Of a stretch of 64,000 bases of DNA, positions 36,533 through 45,062 are shown one piece after another. How positions within the stretch are numbered: position 1 is the stretch's first letter; the number at the start of each line of letters is the position of its first letter. Source of the DNA: CAWDYA01 sp963806495 (GTDB lineage Bacteria; Acidobacteriota; Polarisedimenticolia; JACPZX01; DASXTC01); assembly GCA_963806495.1 (NCBI GenBank), contig CAWDYA010000007.1:248001-312000 (forward strand). Direction: 5' to 3'. The notes under the pieces are model-generated. The model had not been told where the DNA came from and ran no database searches. It was given only the letters and a program-made list of their open reading frames with translations. Both the position numbers and the translations under genes were made by a program.

Positions 36533-37147
36533 GTGTTCGGCTTCCTCTCCAACGACAAGGCGTTCTTCGGCATCTTTGCCGACCTCGCGGGCAGGATTGA
36601 CGAGGCGGCATCCATTCTCCGATCAATGGTCGGGACGGGGGAACGTCCCGAAGAGCATGCTGCCCGTATCAAGCGTGTCGAGCATGAGTGCGACGATCTG
36701 ACTCATGAGGTGGTCCGCAGGCTCAACACCACCTTCATCACCCCGTTCGACCGCGAGGACATCCATGATCTGGCGGTCAAGCTGGACGATGTGGTCGACC
36801 TGATCGACTCGACCGCCGACCGGATGGTGGCCTTCGGCATCGCCTGGACCTCGAGCCAGGTCCGGGACCTGGTGGATGTGCTCGCGCGTCAGACCGGTGT
36901 GCTGCGCCGCGCGGTCTCAGATCTGGGCAAGCACGATCACCTGCTCGAGCATTGTGTGGAAATCCATGCCCTGGAGAACGAGGCGGACCGTCTCTTTCAC
37001 GAGGGGTTGATCAACCTGTTCGACACGGTCAAGGATCCGATCGAGCTGCTGAAGCAGAAGGAGATCATCGAGAAGGTCGAGCGCGCCACGGACAAGTGCG
37101 AGGACGTGGCCAACGTGCTCGAGGCCATCGTGCTGAAGAACGCCTGA
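36533..37147 (+). CDS. DUF47 (PhoU-like) phosphate-transport accessory protein
   Basis: This protein of about 204 residues has a GTG start at 36533, chosen because AAGGGG lies a few bases upstream and the family begins MFxF; GTG 36512 is an alternative. DUF47 features are FGIFADLAGRIDEAASIL, EHECDDLTHEVVRRLNTTFI, TPFDREDIHDLAVKLDDVVD and LENEADRLFHEGLINLF. The family is all-helical, PhoU-like, and usually works with the low-affinity Pit transporter. Here pit lies immediately downstream on the opposite strand, so the pair is convergent instead of an operon. Confidence 0.9.
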   Translation: MFGFLSNDKAFFGIFADLAGRIDEAASILRSMVGTGERPEEHAARIKRVEHECDDLTHEVVRRLNTTFITPFDREDIHDLAVKLDDVVDLIDSTADRMVAFGIAWTSSQVRDLVDVLARQTGVLRRAVSDLGKHDHLLEHCVEIHALENEADRLFHEGLINLFDTVKDPIELLKQKEIIEKVERATDKCEDVANVLEAIVLKNA

Positions 37148-37159
37148 TCTCCGTCCCGC

Positions 37160-38164
37160 TCACGCCGGCAGGAACCCCACCCGGTGCAGGAGGAAGTAGC
37201 ATACGGCGGAGATCGCGGCGGACGCCGGGATCGTGAGTATCCAGGCCCACACGATGTTGCCGGCCACGCCCCAGCGCACCGCCGAAAGCCGGTGAGTGGC
37301 GCCAACGCCCACGATTGCCCCTGTGATCGTGTGGGTCGTCGAGACGGGGATTCCCGCCAGCGAGGAGCCGATGATTGTGATCGCGCCGCCCGTCTCCGCG
37401 GCGAATCCGCCCACGGGTCTCAGCTTGGTGATCTTCTGCCCCATGGTCTTGACGATCCGCCAGCCGCCGCTGAGGGTCCCCGCGGCGATGGCCGCATGGC
37501 ACAGGAGGATGACCCAGTAGGGCACGTCGAAAGTGGTCAGGTAGCCGTTGGCCACAAGCAGGCCGGTGATGATACCCATCGTCTTCTGGGCGTCATTGGT
37601 GCCGTGACCCAGGCTGTACAGACCCGCCGACACGAGCTGCAGCTTGCGGAAGAGACGGTCGACACGGCCCGGCGTGGACCGGAAGCAGAGGACGTTGATG
37701 AGGAGCATCAGCCCATAGCCGAGGATCATACCGATCGCCGGCGACAGAAAGATGAACGCGACCGTCTTGGTCCATCCGCTGAGAATGATGGCGTGGATGC
37801 CGGCCTTCGCGATCGCCGCGCCCGCGTAGCCTCCGATGAGGGCGTGCGAGGAGCTCGAGGGAATTCCGTATATCCAGGTGATCAGATCCCACGCGATGGC
37901 GCCGAAGAGGGCCGCGATAATGACGTGGTTGTCGACAACGGACACGTCAATCAGGCCCTTGCCGATCGTCTTCGCCACTGCGGTGCCGAAGGTGAAGGCG
38001 GCGACGAAGTTGAAGAAGGCGGCCCAGACGACTGCGACGCCGGGCGAGAGCACACGCGTGGAGACAACCGTGGCGATCGAGTTGGCGGCATCGTGAAAGC
38101 CGTTGATGAAGTCGAAGACGAGCGCGACGAAGATGGCGAAGACGAGGAAATGGAATGGGGCCAT
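37160..38164 (-). CDS. pit: inorganic phosphate transporter, PiT family
   Basis: This 334-residue membrane protein has 8-10 hydrophobic spans. Signature repeats are FINGFHDAANSIATVVSTR at the N-terminus (GFHDAANS), GIPSSSSHALIGGYAGAA (PSSSSHAL), LGHGTNDAQKTMGIITG (GTNDAQ), and GIPVSTTHTITGAIVG (PVSTTH). It carries phosphate (with a cation) into the cell independently of the Pst system encoded at 52650-58865. Ends 13 bases from the convergent DUF47 gene. No Pho-box-like repeat was seen upstream of it. Confidence 0.95.
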   Translation of the reverse strand: MAPFHFLVFAIFVALVFDFINGFHDAANSIATVVSTRVLSPGVAVVWAAFFNFVAAFTFGTAVAKTIGKGLIDVSVVDNHVIIAALFGAIAWDLITWIYGIPSSSSHALIGGYAGAAIAKAGIHAIILSGWTKTVAFIFLSPAIGMILGYGLMLLINVLCFRSTPGRVDRLFRKLQLVSAGLYSLGHGTNDAQKTMGIITGLLVANGYLTTFDVPYWVILLCHAAIAAGTLSGGWRIVKTMGQKITKLRPVGGFAAETGGAITIIGSSLAGIPVSTTHTITGAIVGVGATHRLSAVRWGVAGNIVWAWILTIPASAAISAVCYFLLHRVGFLPA

Positions 38165-38257
38165 CCGTATCGTCTGCCTCCGTCGTGCGCTGCCGCGTGG
38201 ACGCCGCGGGTGCGCGGCGGGGCGGAAACCCAGTATACGGGGCGGAGCCGGAACGGA

Positions 38258-39022
38258 TCAACCGTGCCGGCGGGTGGACAGGAGGATGCGATGGACGAGC
38301 CCCTCGAGGATGGCGAGCTCGCGCTCGGTCATGGAGGCTCGATTGAAGATGCGCCGCATCTCGCGCATCATGTGGTCTCTGCCGGTGCCCTGGAAGAAGT
38401 CGATCCGCTCCAGGGCAAGGGCGAGCCGTCCGTAGAAGGCCTCGACCTGGCCGTGCGAGGGCGCGCGGACGTCGGGGCGCGGCGCGTCGCCGGTGACCGG
38501 ACCGGAATCGAGCGCGAGTCTCAGCTCGTACAGAAAGAGGAGCGCCGCCTGCGAGAGGTTCAGGGAAGGGTACTCCGCCGACGACGGGATCGTGGCGATG
38601 ACGTTGCAGCGGGCCTGTTGCTCGCGGGTCAGGCCGATATCCTCCTGCCCGAAAAGCAGCGCGGCTCCGGCCGAGGGGTCGGACGAGAGGGCGTCCGCGA
38701 TGCATGCTGCGGTCTCGCGCGGCGACAGCACGCGTGCCCCCGGCACAGGATTGGAGCTCGTGCCGGCCACGAAAGTGAACGGCTCGAGCGCCGCGTCGAT
38801 GCCGGCAACGGTCTGCCTCTGCTCGAGCAGATCGGACGCGTTCCACGCCATCCGGCGTGCCTCGAGGTCGAAGTGGCCCGGATCGTCGTAAGCGATCGGG
38901 TCGGCGACGATCAGCCGGGAGAACCCCATGTTCTTCATGGCGCGAGCGACGGATCCGACGTTGCCGGGGCTCTTGGGCCGCTGCAGCACGACGCCTACAC
39001 GTGCGAAGAGGTCGCGGGTCAT
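38258..39022 (-). CDS. trmJ: tRNA/rRNA 2'-O-methyltransferase, TrmJ-type SPOUT enzyme
   Basis: This is a 254-residue knotted methyltransferase. It has PKSPGNVGSVARAMKNMGFS (motif 1), then LIVADPIAYDD, TSSNPVPGARVLSPRE, LLFGQEDIGLTREQQARC (motif 2), and IPSSAEYPSLNLSQAALLFLYE (motif 3). The PSLNLSQA signature is TrmJ/TrmH family. It probably 2'-O-methylates position 32 of tRNA. A C-terminal helical extension (about residues 170-254) is typical of TrmJ. Its ATG is at 39022 on the minus strand and overlaps the priA ATG on the plus strand. Confidence 0.9.
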   Translation of the reverse strand: MTRDLFARVGVVLQRPKSPGNVGSVARAMKNMGFSRLIVADPIAYDDPGHFDLEARRMAWNASDLLEQRQTVAGIDAALEPFTFVAGTSSNPVPGARVLSPRETAACIADALSSDPSAGAALLFGQEDIGLTREQQARCNVIATIPSSAEYPSLNLSQAALLFLYELRLALDSGPVTGDAPRPDVRAPSHGQVEAFYGRLALALERIDFFQGTGRDHMMREMRRIFNRASMTERELAILEGLVHRILLSTRRHG

Positions 39023-41469
39023 GGATGAGAAGATAACACGCTACATCGACGTGGCCGTCCCGCTCCCCCTGCGCACGATTCTGACATACGGCGTGCCCGC
39101 CGGACTGCCCGGCTCATCGGAGCCGGGAGCGCGGGCGCTGGTCCCCGTGGGGCGTCGCCTCGTGACCGGGTTCATCGTGGCCGCGGACAGACCCCGGCCC
39201 GATCTGGCCGAGGACCGGATCCGCAACGTGGCCGAATTCCCGGACGACACGCCCCTGCTGCCGCCGAAGCTCCTGGACCTCGCGTTGTGGGCCGCCCGAT
39301 ACTACGTAGCCCCGGCCGGTCTGATGGTGGCCGCGGCCCTGCCGCCTGGAGCCGGCCGACGCAGCGAGATGATGATCCGCCGTCGGGGCGCCGATGGCAG
39401 CACGGCGGCGCTGCGGCTGGAGCGGGAAGAACGTGAGGCGCTCGCGTCGATACCGGAAGCGGGGATCCCCGCAAGGCGTCTGGGGCTCTCTCCCGCGCGC
39501 CTGAGGCGTCTCGAGGAAGCCGGCCTGTTGTCTCGGGAGCCGGTGCTGCAGCGCGCGCGCGTACGCGAGAAGCAGGCCACGTGCGTCCGCCTCGCCCCTG
39601 GCGGCGGAACCGCGGGGGAGGAACTCGCCCGGCGCGCGCCGCGCCAGCGTGCCGTCCTGGATCTTCTGGCCTCCCGCCCCGAATCGGGTGTTTCGCTCGA
39701 GGAGCTGCGCGACAGGATCCCTTCCGCCGCCGGAGCGGTCAAGGCGCTCGCCGCCAAGGGTCTGATCCGCCTGTCGCGGGCTGCGGTGCGCCGGGCGCCC
39801 GTGCTGCCGCAGGCGGCTGCCGGCGTCTCGCGGCCGGTGACCCGGCAGCCGACCCGCGACCAGGCCGCCGCCCTCGAACGGATCCACGCCTCCCTCGACG
39901 CGGGCGGCGGCCGGCCCCATCTGCTGATGGGGGTGACGGGCAGCGGCAAGACCGAGGTGTACCTGCGCGCGATCGAGCGGTGCCTCGCCTCGGGACGCAG
40001 CGCGCTGTATCTCGTGCCGGAGATCACGCTGACGCCGCTCCTGGCGCGGGACCTGAAGGCACGGCTTGGCGATCGGCTGGCGATCCTGCACTCGAGTCTG
40101 TCTCCGGGGGAGCGGTTCGACGAGTGGGGCCGCACGCGCCGCGGGGAGGCAAGCGTCGTCCTCGGGGCTCGCTCCGCCGTTCTGGCGCCGCTCGAGAACG
40201 TCGGGCTGATCGTGGTGGACGAGGAGCAGGACAGCTCCTACAAGCAGGAGGAGGACCCGAGATACAACGCCCGGGATCTCGCGCTGGTGCGGGCGCGGGA
40301 CGCCGGGGCCGTGGTGATTCTGGGCTCGGCCACGCCATCCGTCGAGTCGTACCACGCCGCGCTGACGGGCCGGTACGATCTGCTGCGGCTTCCGGGCCGG
40401 ATCCTGGAGCGGCCGATGGCGCGCGTGCGTGTCGTCGACATGCGCCAGGAGTTCGCCCGGACCGGACGGGAGGATTCTGGTCTCCGCCCCGCTGCGCGAG
40501 GCCATCAACGAACGGCTGGCGAAGGGGGAGCAGGCGATCATCCTCCTGAACCGGCGCGGTTATGCTCCCTTTGCGCTATGCCGGAGCTGCGGAGCGAGCG
40601 AGACATGCCGCCGGTGCAGCGTGGGCCTGACCTGGCACCGCGCCGAGGACCGGATGCGCTGCCACTGGTGTGGCTACCATCGCGGACGGCCGAAGGTCTG
40701 CTCCACCTGCGGATCGGAGAAGATCACGCTGACGGGTGCCGGCACCGAGCGGCTCGAGGAGACCCTCGCCGGGCTGTTCCCCGAAGCGCGCCTGGCCAGG
40801 CTCGACCGGGATACGGCGCGCGGCCGACGCGCTCCGGCCGAGATCCTCTCGGCGTTCGAGACGGGCGCTTTCAATCTCCTGGTGGGAACCCAGATGGTGG
40901 CCAAGGGCCACGATTTCCCCGGTGTGACGATCGTCGGGGTGATCGGCGCGGACAATGTCCTGTCGATGCCGGAGTTCCGCGCGGCCGAGCGGACGTTCCA
41001 GCTCCTGACACAGGTGGCGGGGCGCTCGGGCCGGGGCACCGAGCCGGGAGACGTGATCGTCCAGGCGTTCCACTGCGACCACTACGCGATCCAGACGGCC
41101 GCAAGGCAGGACTACGAGGCGTTCTACGAGAAGGAGGCACGGTTCCGGCGGATCATGAAGTATCCGCCGTTCTCCGTGATGGCGAACCTGCTCGTGCAGG
41201 CCTCCAGCCCGGAGAGCGGCGTCCGGAAGGCCACGACCGTGGGCCGCGTCCTGCGCGAGCTGGGCGACGGGACGATGACGGTGATCGGGCCATCGGTGGC
41301 GCCCATCGCGCGGCTGAAAGGACGGTACCGCTACCAGGTGCTGGCCAAGGCCCGGTCTCGAAGGAAGCTGTCGGATACGCTCAACGAGGCGGCCGCGCGG
41401 CTCTCGCGCCAGGGCCTCGCGTCATCCCGCGACCTCGTGATCGACATGGACCCGGTGACCCTGGCCTGA
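39021..41469 (+). CDS. priA: primosomal replication protein N' (helicase), frameshifted near 40470
   Basis: This is a replication-restart helicase of about 815 residues once repaired. The N-terminal DNA-binding domain opens YIDVAVPLPLRTILTYGVP. The helicase has Walker A GVTGSGKTEVYLRAI near residue 304, VPEITLTPLL, VVDEEQDSSYKQEE (motif II DEEQ) and ILGSATPSVES. After VVDMRQEF the frame breaks by one base at about 40465-40476. It resumes ILVSAPLREAI, IILLNRRGYAPF, with zinc-binding cysteines CRSCGASETCRRC, CHWCGYH and CSTCGS, then GTQMVAKGHDFP and QVAGRSGRG. All parts are full length, so a single consensus error is likely. Confidence 0.93.
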
Positions 41470-41480
41470 GCGGCTCAGGC
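41464..41480. terminator. hairpin between convergent priA and ispG ends
   Basis: A perfect 7-bp stem (GCCTGAG / CTCAGGC) with a CGG loop contains both stop codons: TGA of priA at 41467-41469 and the complement of the ispG stop at 41475-41477. There is no U tract, so it is only a possible bidirectional terminator or transcript-end stabiliser. Confidence 0.4.
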
Positions 41481-42638
41481 ACGCGCGAGAATGAGCCGGT
41501 CGAGCTCCTCGCGCAGCCTGTCCAGGATCTCCTCGTAGGAGAAGGTGCCGACCAGGGTACCGCCCCGCTTGAGGTTGACGTGCCGCGGCGCGCACCACAG
41601 GCCGAGATCCGCGTCATCCGTCTCGCCCGGTCCGTTGACGCGGCATCCCATGACCGCGATCGTCACGGCATGCCGGGCCGCGTACGAGGTCATCTCCTTG
41701 ACTTTGGAGGCGAGATCCACGAACGCCTCGTTCTCGACACGGGAACAGGATGGGCAGGAGATGATGTTCAGGCGGCCGTCACCAAAGTGCGGCACCGAAC
41801 GGAACCGCCCGTTGGCCACGTCGTCCAGGATGCCGCGCCCGGCGACGATCTCCTCGTGCTTGCGATCGTTGGGGACCGTCAAGGAGACCCGCACCGTATC
41901 GCCGATCCCCTGCGCGAGGAGCTGCTCGAACGCGATACGTGTCTTGATCACACCGTCGGGTGGGAGCCCAGCCTCGGTGACGCCCAGATGCAAGGGCACA
42001 TCGGGACGCTGCGCGGCAAAGCGCCGGTTCGCCTCGATCACCTTTGCCGGGTCGGAGTCCTTGAGGGAGACGACGAAACGCTCGAACCCGAGACGATCCA
42101 GCATCGAGCAGTGCTCCAGCGCCGACTCGACCATCGGCGCGATGGAGTCGTCGCCGAACCGACCGGCCTTCTCGGGGTCCACCGAACCGCAGTTCACGCC
42201 GACGCGAAGGGCGCAGTCGTGCCGCTCGGCGGTCTCGGCGATGAACGCCACCTTGTCGGCCACCGAGCGAGACTTCTCGTGGTGGTACAGGTGCCCGGGG
42301 TTGTAGCGGATCTTGTCCACATGCGGGGCCACGGCGAGTGCAAGGCGATAGTTCTCCTGCAGGTCGACCGAAAGATCCACGCTCGTGCGCGCGCGTATGA
42401 TCGCCAGCGCCTCGGCGTCCTTCGCCGAGTCCACCGCGACACGGACCAGATCGGCGCCCGCCGCCTCCAGGGCGAGAACCTGCCGGACCGTGGCCTCGAC
42501 GTCCTGTGTGCGTGTGGCCGTCATCGACTGGACGGCGATCGGATGGCCTGCACCCACACTGACCCGCCCGAACCGGACCGGACGGGTGGGGTTGCGAGGG
42601 CTCAGGGCGGGGGTCGACGGGTCGCTCATCTGGGCCAC
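41475..42638 (-). CDS. ispG: 4-hydroxy-3-methylbut-2-en-1-yl diphosphate synthase (flavodoxin-type reductase)
   Basis: This 387-residue enzyme carries out the penultimate step of the MEP isoprenoid pathway, reducing MEcPP with a 4Fe-4S cluster. N-terminal TIM-barrel features are GAGHPIAVQSMTATRTQDVE and KIRYNPGH. The cluster ligands are ISCPSCSRVENEAF and the MGCRVNGPGE motif, followed by the GETDDADLG end region. Start is GTG 42638, with an AGGA about 9 bases upstream, though ATG 42629 is possible. It is the short bacterial form without the extra domain of plant enzymes. It lies 22 bases downstream of selD on the same strand. Confidence 0.95.
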   Translation of the reverse strand: MAQMSDPSTPALSPRNPTRPVRFGRVSVGAGHPIAVQSMTATRTQDVEATVRQVLALEAAGADLVRVAVDSAKDAEALAIIRARTSVDLSVDLQENYRLALAVAPHVDKIRYNPGHLYHHEKSRSVADKVAFIAETAERHDCALRVGVNCGSVDPEKAGRFGDDSIAPMVESALEHCSMLDRLGFERFVVSLKDSDPAKVIEANRRFAAQRPDVPLHLGVTEAGLPPDGVIKTRIAFEQLLAQGIGDTVRVSLTVPNDRKHEEIVAGRGILDDVANGRFRSVPHFGDGRLNIISCPSCSRVENEAFVDLASKVKEMTSYAARHAVTIAVMGCRVNGPGETDDADLGLWCAPRHVNLKRGGTLVGTFSYEEILDRLREELDRLILARA

Positions 42639-42652
42639 ATTCTAGCATCCTG

Positions 42653-42670
42653 CCGCGGCTTCAGCCGCGG
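42653..42670. terminator. hairpin at the selD/ispG junction
   Basis: CCGCGGCT and AGCCGCGG flank a two-base centre, forming a nearly perfect palindrome that overlaps the selD stop codon. It lies directly before the ispG ribosome site on the minus strand. Without a U tract it is equally likely to be an attenuating or spacing hairpin as a terminator. Confidence 0.35.
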
Positions 42671-43714
42671 AGGACCTCGATCCCGGGCTGGCCGGTCACC
42701 ACATCGCCGATGACGGCCGCCTCCGGCGCGTCCGCCTCACGCAGGGCGGCTACGAGGTCCCCGGCCCGGGCTGCGGCGACGGCGATGAGCAGTCCGCCCG
42801 AGGTCTGGGGATCGAAGAGCAGGGTGCGATGCGACTCGGGCAGATCGGCGGGGAAGGTCATCCGCCCCGCCGCCATCTTCCGGTTCTGGTCCGTCATCAC
42901 GGTGCTGACACCCGCTTCGATCAGCTCGATGCTGCCGTCGTAGCGCGGCACATCGTCGAAACGCAGACGGATGCCGACACCGCTTGCGCGCGCCACCTCG
43001 AGCGCGTGCCCCGACAGACCGAACCCGGTGATGTCGGTGCAGGCGCTCGCATCGGCCGCGAGCGCCGCATTGGCGGCACTTGCGTTGAGACGTGACATCC
43101 GCTCGAGTGCGAGCTGGAACAGATCGGCCGGCGCCCTGTCCTTGCGCGCCGCATTGATGATCACACCGGTGCCTATCGGCTTGGTCAGGATGAGAGCGTC
43201 GCCCGGCCGCGCCGTCGAGTTGCGCAGAATGCGCGACGGATCGATCGTCCCCGTCACGGCCAGGCCGTACTTCAGCTCGGTGTCCTTCACCGTGTGCCCG
43301 CCCACGATCGTCGCGCCGGCCTCCTTCGCCTTGTCCCGCGCCCCCGCCAGGATGGCCTCGAAGATCCCCTCCGGCACTCCCGAACCGGGGAAACAGCATA
43401 TGTTGAGGGCCGTCAGCGGCCGCCCGCCCATCGCGTACACGTCCGACAGCGCGTTGGCTGCCGCCACCTCGCCGAACACGTACGGGTCGTCACACACGGG
43501 TGTGATCGGATCGACCGTCTGCACCAGGGCGAGCTTTTCCCCGACCCGGTAGACGCCCGCATCGTCGGAGGTGTCGAAACCGACGAGCAGGTTCCGGATT
43601 GTCGCCGCGCTCGATGCGGGAGAGGAGGTCGCCCAAGTCCAACGGACTCAGTTTGGCCGCTCAACCACCCGACGAGGCGCACCGTGTGAGCCTGAACCCG
43701 GGCTCGGTGGCCAT
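42661..43714 (-). CDS. selD: selenide, water dikinase with predicted in-frame selenocysteine (UGA at codon 18); one frameshift
   Basis: It makes selenophosphate, the selenium donor for selenocysteine and selenouridine. The ATG at 43714 follows AAGGAG. The protein reads MATEPGFRLTRCASSGG, then TGA (43661-43663), then AAKLSPLDLGDLLSRIERGD. In SelD proteins this position is the catalytic Cys or Sec before the AAK/CK lysine, so the TGA is read as Sec. One extra base at 43594-43597 then shifts the frame. After it the sequence runs LLVGFDTSDDAGVY, LALVQTVDPITPV, DPYVFGEVAAANALSDVYAM, IVGGHTVKD and LFDPQTSGGLLIAV. Repaired length is 350 residues. A hairpin with a GUU loop sits 17 bases after the UGA. 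Confidence 0.88.
43633..43651 (-). promoter_or_regulatory. bacterial SECIS-like hairpin just after the selD UGA
   Basis: On the minus strand an 8-bp stem (CTGAGTCC pairing with GGACTTGG, including two G-U pairs) closes a three-base loop GTT. The G of the loop is 17 bases after the UGA, within the 16-37 base window known for bacterial SECIS elements, and the loop has the GU that SelB recognises. The element lies inside the coding region, as bSECIS elements must. Recognition by SelB is inferred. Confidence 0.65.
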
Positions 43715-43777
43715 GCGCTTCTCCTTGCGGGACCGTGGGGACGGCCCGCGGTGGGGGTCCTCGAAGGACCAACCCGG

Positions 43778-43813
43778 GCAGCCTACCAGAAAATGCCCCC
43801 CATGGGTGTGAAG
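43778..43813 (+). repeat. left terminal inverted repeat of the insertion sequence
   Basis: 36 bases identical to the reverse complement of 45063-45098. The core reads CCTACCAGAAAATGCC, then CCCCATGGGTGTGAAG. The outermost four bases may be chance, so the biological end could lie slightly inside. Confidence 0.9.
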
Positions 43814-43831
43814 GGGTATGGACGGAGGCCG

Positions 43832-44854
43832 TCATGAGAGCCTGTCGAGAGGCCTGGGGAGGATGCGTCCGGCGTTGTGCCCGTGGTGGCGCCACCGGAG
43901 CCATTCAGCGAGGGAGAGTTTTCTCTGGGCCAGGCCGAGGGCTTCGGCGGGGCTGGCGGTGGCGGTGATGGTGACGCCGCGGCAGAAGTTGAACCATCCG
44001 GCCCAGGCGTGAAGGGCCCGCTCGAGCCAGGCGCGTCGTCGGGAGACGCACCAGGTGCGTCGGCGCAGGCGGGCGAGGCCATAGCGCGCCATGGCGTTGG
44101 TGTGGTTGATGGGGAACAGCGGGTTGGCGCGGTCGCGCCGTGCGGTGGCGTCGAAGGTCGTGTGGCGGAGCCGGTCGCCGAGCAGCCGCCGGGCGATGCG
44201 ATGGTAGGAGGGTTTGCGGTCCGAGTCGAGCGGGACGTCGCCGGCGGCGTGACGGCTCAGGACGGCCAGACAGCGGCGCACGGCGAGGTCGGAGTGGGAG
44301 GGGCGTCGGCCGTGGAGCTTTTCGAAGGCGGCGCGGCGGGCCTTCTGGCGCGCGGTCATGCGGCCGCGCCGGCGCAGCGGGGCGGTGGCCAGCGAGGCGA
44401 TGAAGTAGGAGTGCTTGTCGATCAGGATGGGCACGGTGACGGGCTGGTAGCGGTTCGACTCGAAGGTCTCCAGCTCGTCGAGCTGGAAATGACCGCGCAG
44501 ACCATGCCGGCCCATCACCGCGCGCTGCTGGCGAAGGGCGTGATGTCCGAGCCGGGCGAGCTTGCGCGAGACGGTCTTGCGATTGACGCCGAGCAGCCGG
44601 GCGGCCCCGCGCAGACTGACGCCGTTGCAGAGAAGATGCAGGAGACGGGCGTCGACGTGGGGTTTTTTCTGCCGGTAGGCGTAGCGGAAGGTCATCAGCG
44701 AGAAGGTGAGTCGGCACGAGCGGCAGCGATACCGGACGAGAGGCCTGGGAAAGGACGCGGAGCGGTACACGCCGTGTCGACGGGCGAAGCCTCGCTGGCG
44801 TCGTTGGTTGAAGGGGCAGCCGCGGCGGGGGCAGAAGGGAGGAGTGAAGGCCAT
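43832..44854 (-). CDS. transposase (zinc ribbon, helix-turn-helix, DDE-type; IS1-like layout)
   Basis: This 340-residue protein is chosen to start at ATG 44854, which follows GGAGG; an earlier in-frame ATG at 44935 lacks this site and adds a non-conserved stretch. Residues 8-47 form a zinc ribbon (C8, C13, C44, C47). An HTH follows (GVSLRGAARLLGVNRKTVSR). The catalytic domain has FQLDELETFESNRYQP (first Asp), LDSDRKPSYHRIARRL (second), and FPINHTNAMARYGLARLRRR near the end. The fused zinc ribbon-HTH-DDE layout is like an in-frame InsA-InsB of IS1 or an IS1595-type enzyme. It ends 18 bases from the left repeat and is intact. Confidence 0.85.
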   Translation of the reverse strand: MAFTPPFCPRRGCPFNQRRQRGFARRHGVYRSASFPRPLVRYRCRSCRLTFSLMTFRYAYRQKKPHVDARLLHLLCNGVSLRGAARLLGVNRKTVSRKLARLGHHALRQQRAVMGRHGLRGHFQLDELETFESNRYQPVTVPILIDKHSYFIASLATAPLRRRGRMTARQKARRAAFEKLHGRRPSHSDLAVRRCLAVLSRHAAGDVPLDSDRKPSYHRIARRLLGDRLRHTTFDATARRDRANPLFPINHTNAMARYGLARLRRRTWCVSRRRAWLERALHAWAGWFNFCRGVTITATASPAEALGLAQRKLSLAEWLRWRHHGHNAGRILPRPLDRLS

Positions 44855-44879
44855 CGGGGAGGTACCTCCGGCGAAAGGG

Positions 44880-44901
44880 GCGCCTGCGGGAGCGCAGGCG
44901 C
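44880..44901. repeat. perfect 9-bp stem hairpin in the transposase leader
   Basis: GCGCCTGCG and CGCAGGCGC flank a four-base loop (GGAG on the plus strand). It lies just upstream of the transposase ribosome site. Next to it, 44858-44869 is a 12-bp palindrome (GGAGGTACCTCC) that contains the Shine-Dalgarno sequence itself. Confidence 0.7.
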
Positions 44902-45008
44902 ACGACGCCGGTGGGCATAGAAAGGAACGTGCCAAAGGACAGCGAGCCCCGACAGCAGCACCAAGTCATTCGTGGACAGGGCTTGCCGGATCAACAGCCC
45001 ACGGGCCC

Positions 45009-45026
45009 CTGTCCGCCGGCGGACAG
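45009..45026. repeat. 18-bp perfect palindrome in the insertion sequence right end
   Basis: CTGTCCGCC is followed directly by GGCGGACAG, between the transposase start and the right terminal repeat. Such sites can bind a regulator or form a stem that limits transcription entering the element; either role is inferred. Confidence 0.5.
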
Positions 45027-45062
45027 ACCGGACACATCCGCCCCATGCACCCGATCACATCG

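Noticed and set aside
38928..42713. A 1,261-residue plus-strand open frame starting before priA and continuing through ispG
   Set aside because: It is the priA frame before its frameshift, running on into antisense of ispG. The real priA continues in the other frame and stops at 41469.
43661..43663. The selD TGA as a nonsense mutation
   Set aside because: It sits exactly at the catalytic Cys/Sec position, coding potential continues past it in frame, and a SECIS-like hairpin follows at the right distance. A mutation is a weaker explanation.
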